This document shows positions 63,903 through 64,000 of a DNA stretch of 64,000 nucleotides, one piece after another. The stretch comes from Vibrio penaeicida. Lineage in GTDB: Bacteria > Pseudomonadota > Gammaproteobacteria > Enterobacterales > Vibrionaceae. The translations under genes were made by a program, and so were the position numbers. The DNA lies in assembly GCF_030689305.1 (NCBI RefSeq), contig NZ_JAUYVM010000002.1, forward strand, positions 248,001-312,000, given 5' to 3'. The stretch's first letter is position 1. The number at the start of each line of letters is the position of its first letter. The notes under the pieces were generated by a model that was not told the DNA's origin, did not search any database, and was given only the letters and a program-made list of their open reading frames with translations.

Positions 63903-64000
63903 CTAAGTTCGCCCGCCATCAATCACCAGAGATTGCCCTGTGACCATTGATGAGGTGGTTGATGCCAAAAACAATGCCGCATTGGCAATGTCTCGCGGCT
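63903..64000 (-). CDS. Short-chain dehydrogenase, C-terminal end (runs off the right edge)
   Basis: Minus-strand frame ending TAG at 63905-63903 encodes PRDIANAALFLASTTSSMVT then GQSLVIDGGRT, the standard SDR C-terminus (TG..L.IDGG). Only 32 codons are in the window. Its stop lies 11 bp before the GntR start, so the two are probably co-transcribed and the SDR may act on the sugar acid sensed by the regulator. Confidence 0.85.
   Translation of the reverse strand, partial: PRDIANAALFLASTTSSMVTGQSLVIDGGRT

Noticed and set aside
1..64000. tRNA, rRNA, CRISPR array, insertion sequence or prophage
   Set aside because: No tRNA cloverleaf, rRNA stretch, spaced repeat array, transposase or phage structural gene was recognised on either strand by reading.

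Overview
The window looks like a chromosome segment of a marine Vibrio or a close relative. The evidence is the trp operon (trpE, separate trpG and trpD, fused trpCF, trpB, trpA) behind a Trp-rich leader peptide and a TrpR operator, the divergent neighbours trpH/rnm, yciO and rluB, a chitin-targeted AA10 lytic polysaccharide monooxygenase, and many TRAP transporters. I saw no rRNA, tRNA, CRISPR array or complete insertion sequence.

0-19 kb is a sugar and sugar-acid catabolic block. It holds a uxuB-like/uxuA divergent pair, a ROK regulator, nagB and nagA homologues, a first TRAP transporter (dctPQM), a second TRAP transporter plus a Gfo/Idh dehydrogenase, and then a lactonase, mutarotase, SDR, FAH-type hydrolase, enolase-superfamily dehydratase and IclR regulator. 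The last set reads as a non-phosphorylative L-fucose (or similar 6-deoxysugar) pathway. TTACA-N5-TGTAA palindromes before nagB and before the second TRAP operon suggest that the ROK protein controls both.

19-22.5 kb carries an ABC-F ATPase preceded by a 26-codon leader ORF with a near-perfect ribosome binding site, a GNAT acetyltransferase overlapping a YidD-like protein with a Cys-rich tail, and yibL.

22.6-28.6 kb is an accessory island of ten genes, all on the minus strand: three small secreted proteins, two small membrane proteins, two methyltransferases, an acetyltransferase and unknowns, plus the nuclease-fold-like gene at its head. They fall into five transcription units. Each unit starts with the same promoter module, a GAG-N4-CTC-like box ending in CTCRCACA placed exactly 45 nt before a TATAAT-like box. 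This is the least expected structure in the window.

28.7-41 kb is a second catabolic cluster around a sugar ABC transporter. It contains a Gfo/Idh dehydrogenase, two divergent MaoC-fold proteins (one lacking the catalytic His), a leaderless solute-binding-like protein, a class III CoA-transferase, an RraA-like aldolase, a split UxaA-type dehydratase and an enolase-superfamily enzyme. Its substrate cannot be read from the sequence and the combination may be an undescribed route.

41-53 kb holds mixed housekeeping and accessory genes: a PPP phosphatase, a MocR regulator, the LPMO, small membrane proteins and lipoproteins, an Asp/Glu-racemase-like protein, an alpha/beta hydrolase and a dicarboxylate/amino-acid symporter. 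53-63 kb is the trp operon with its divergent neighbours. The right edge has a FadR-type GntR regulator behind the 3' end of an SDR gene.
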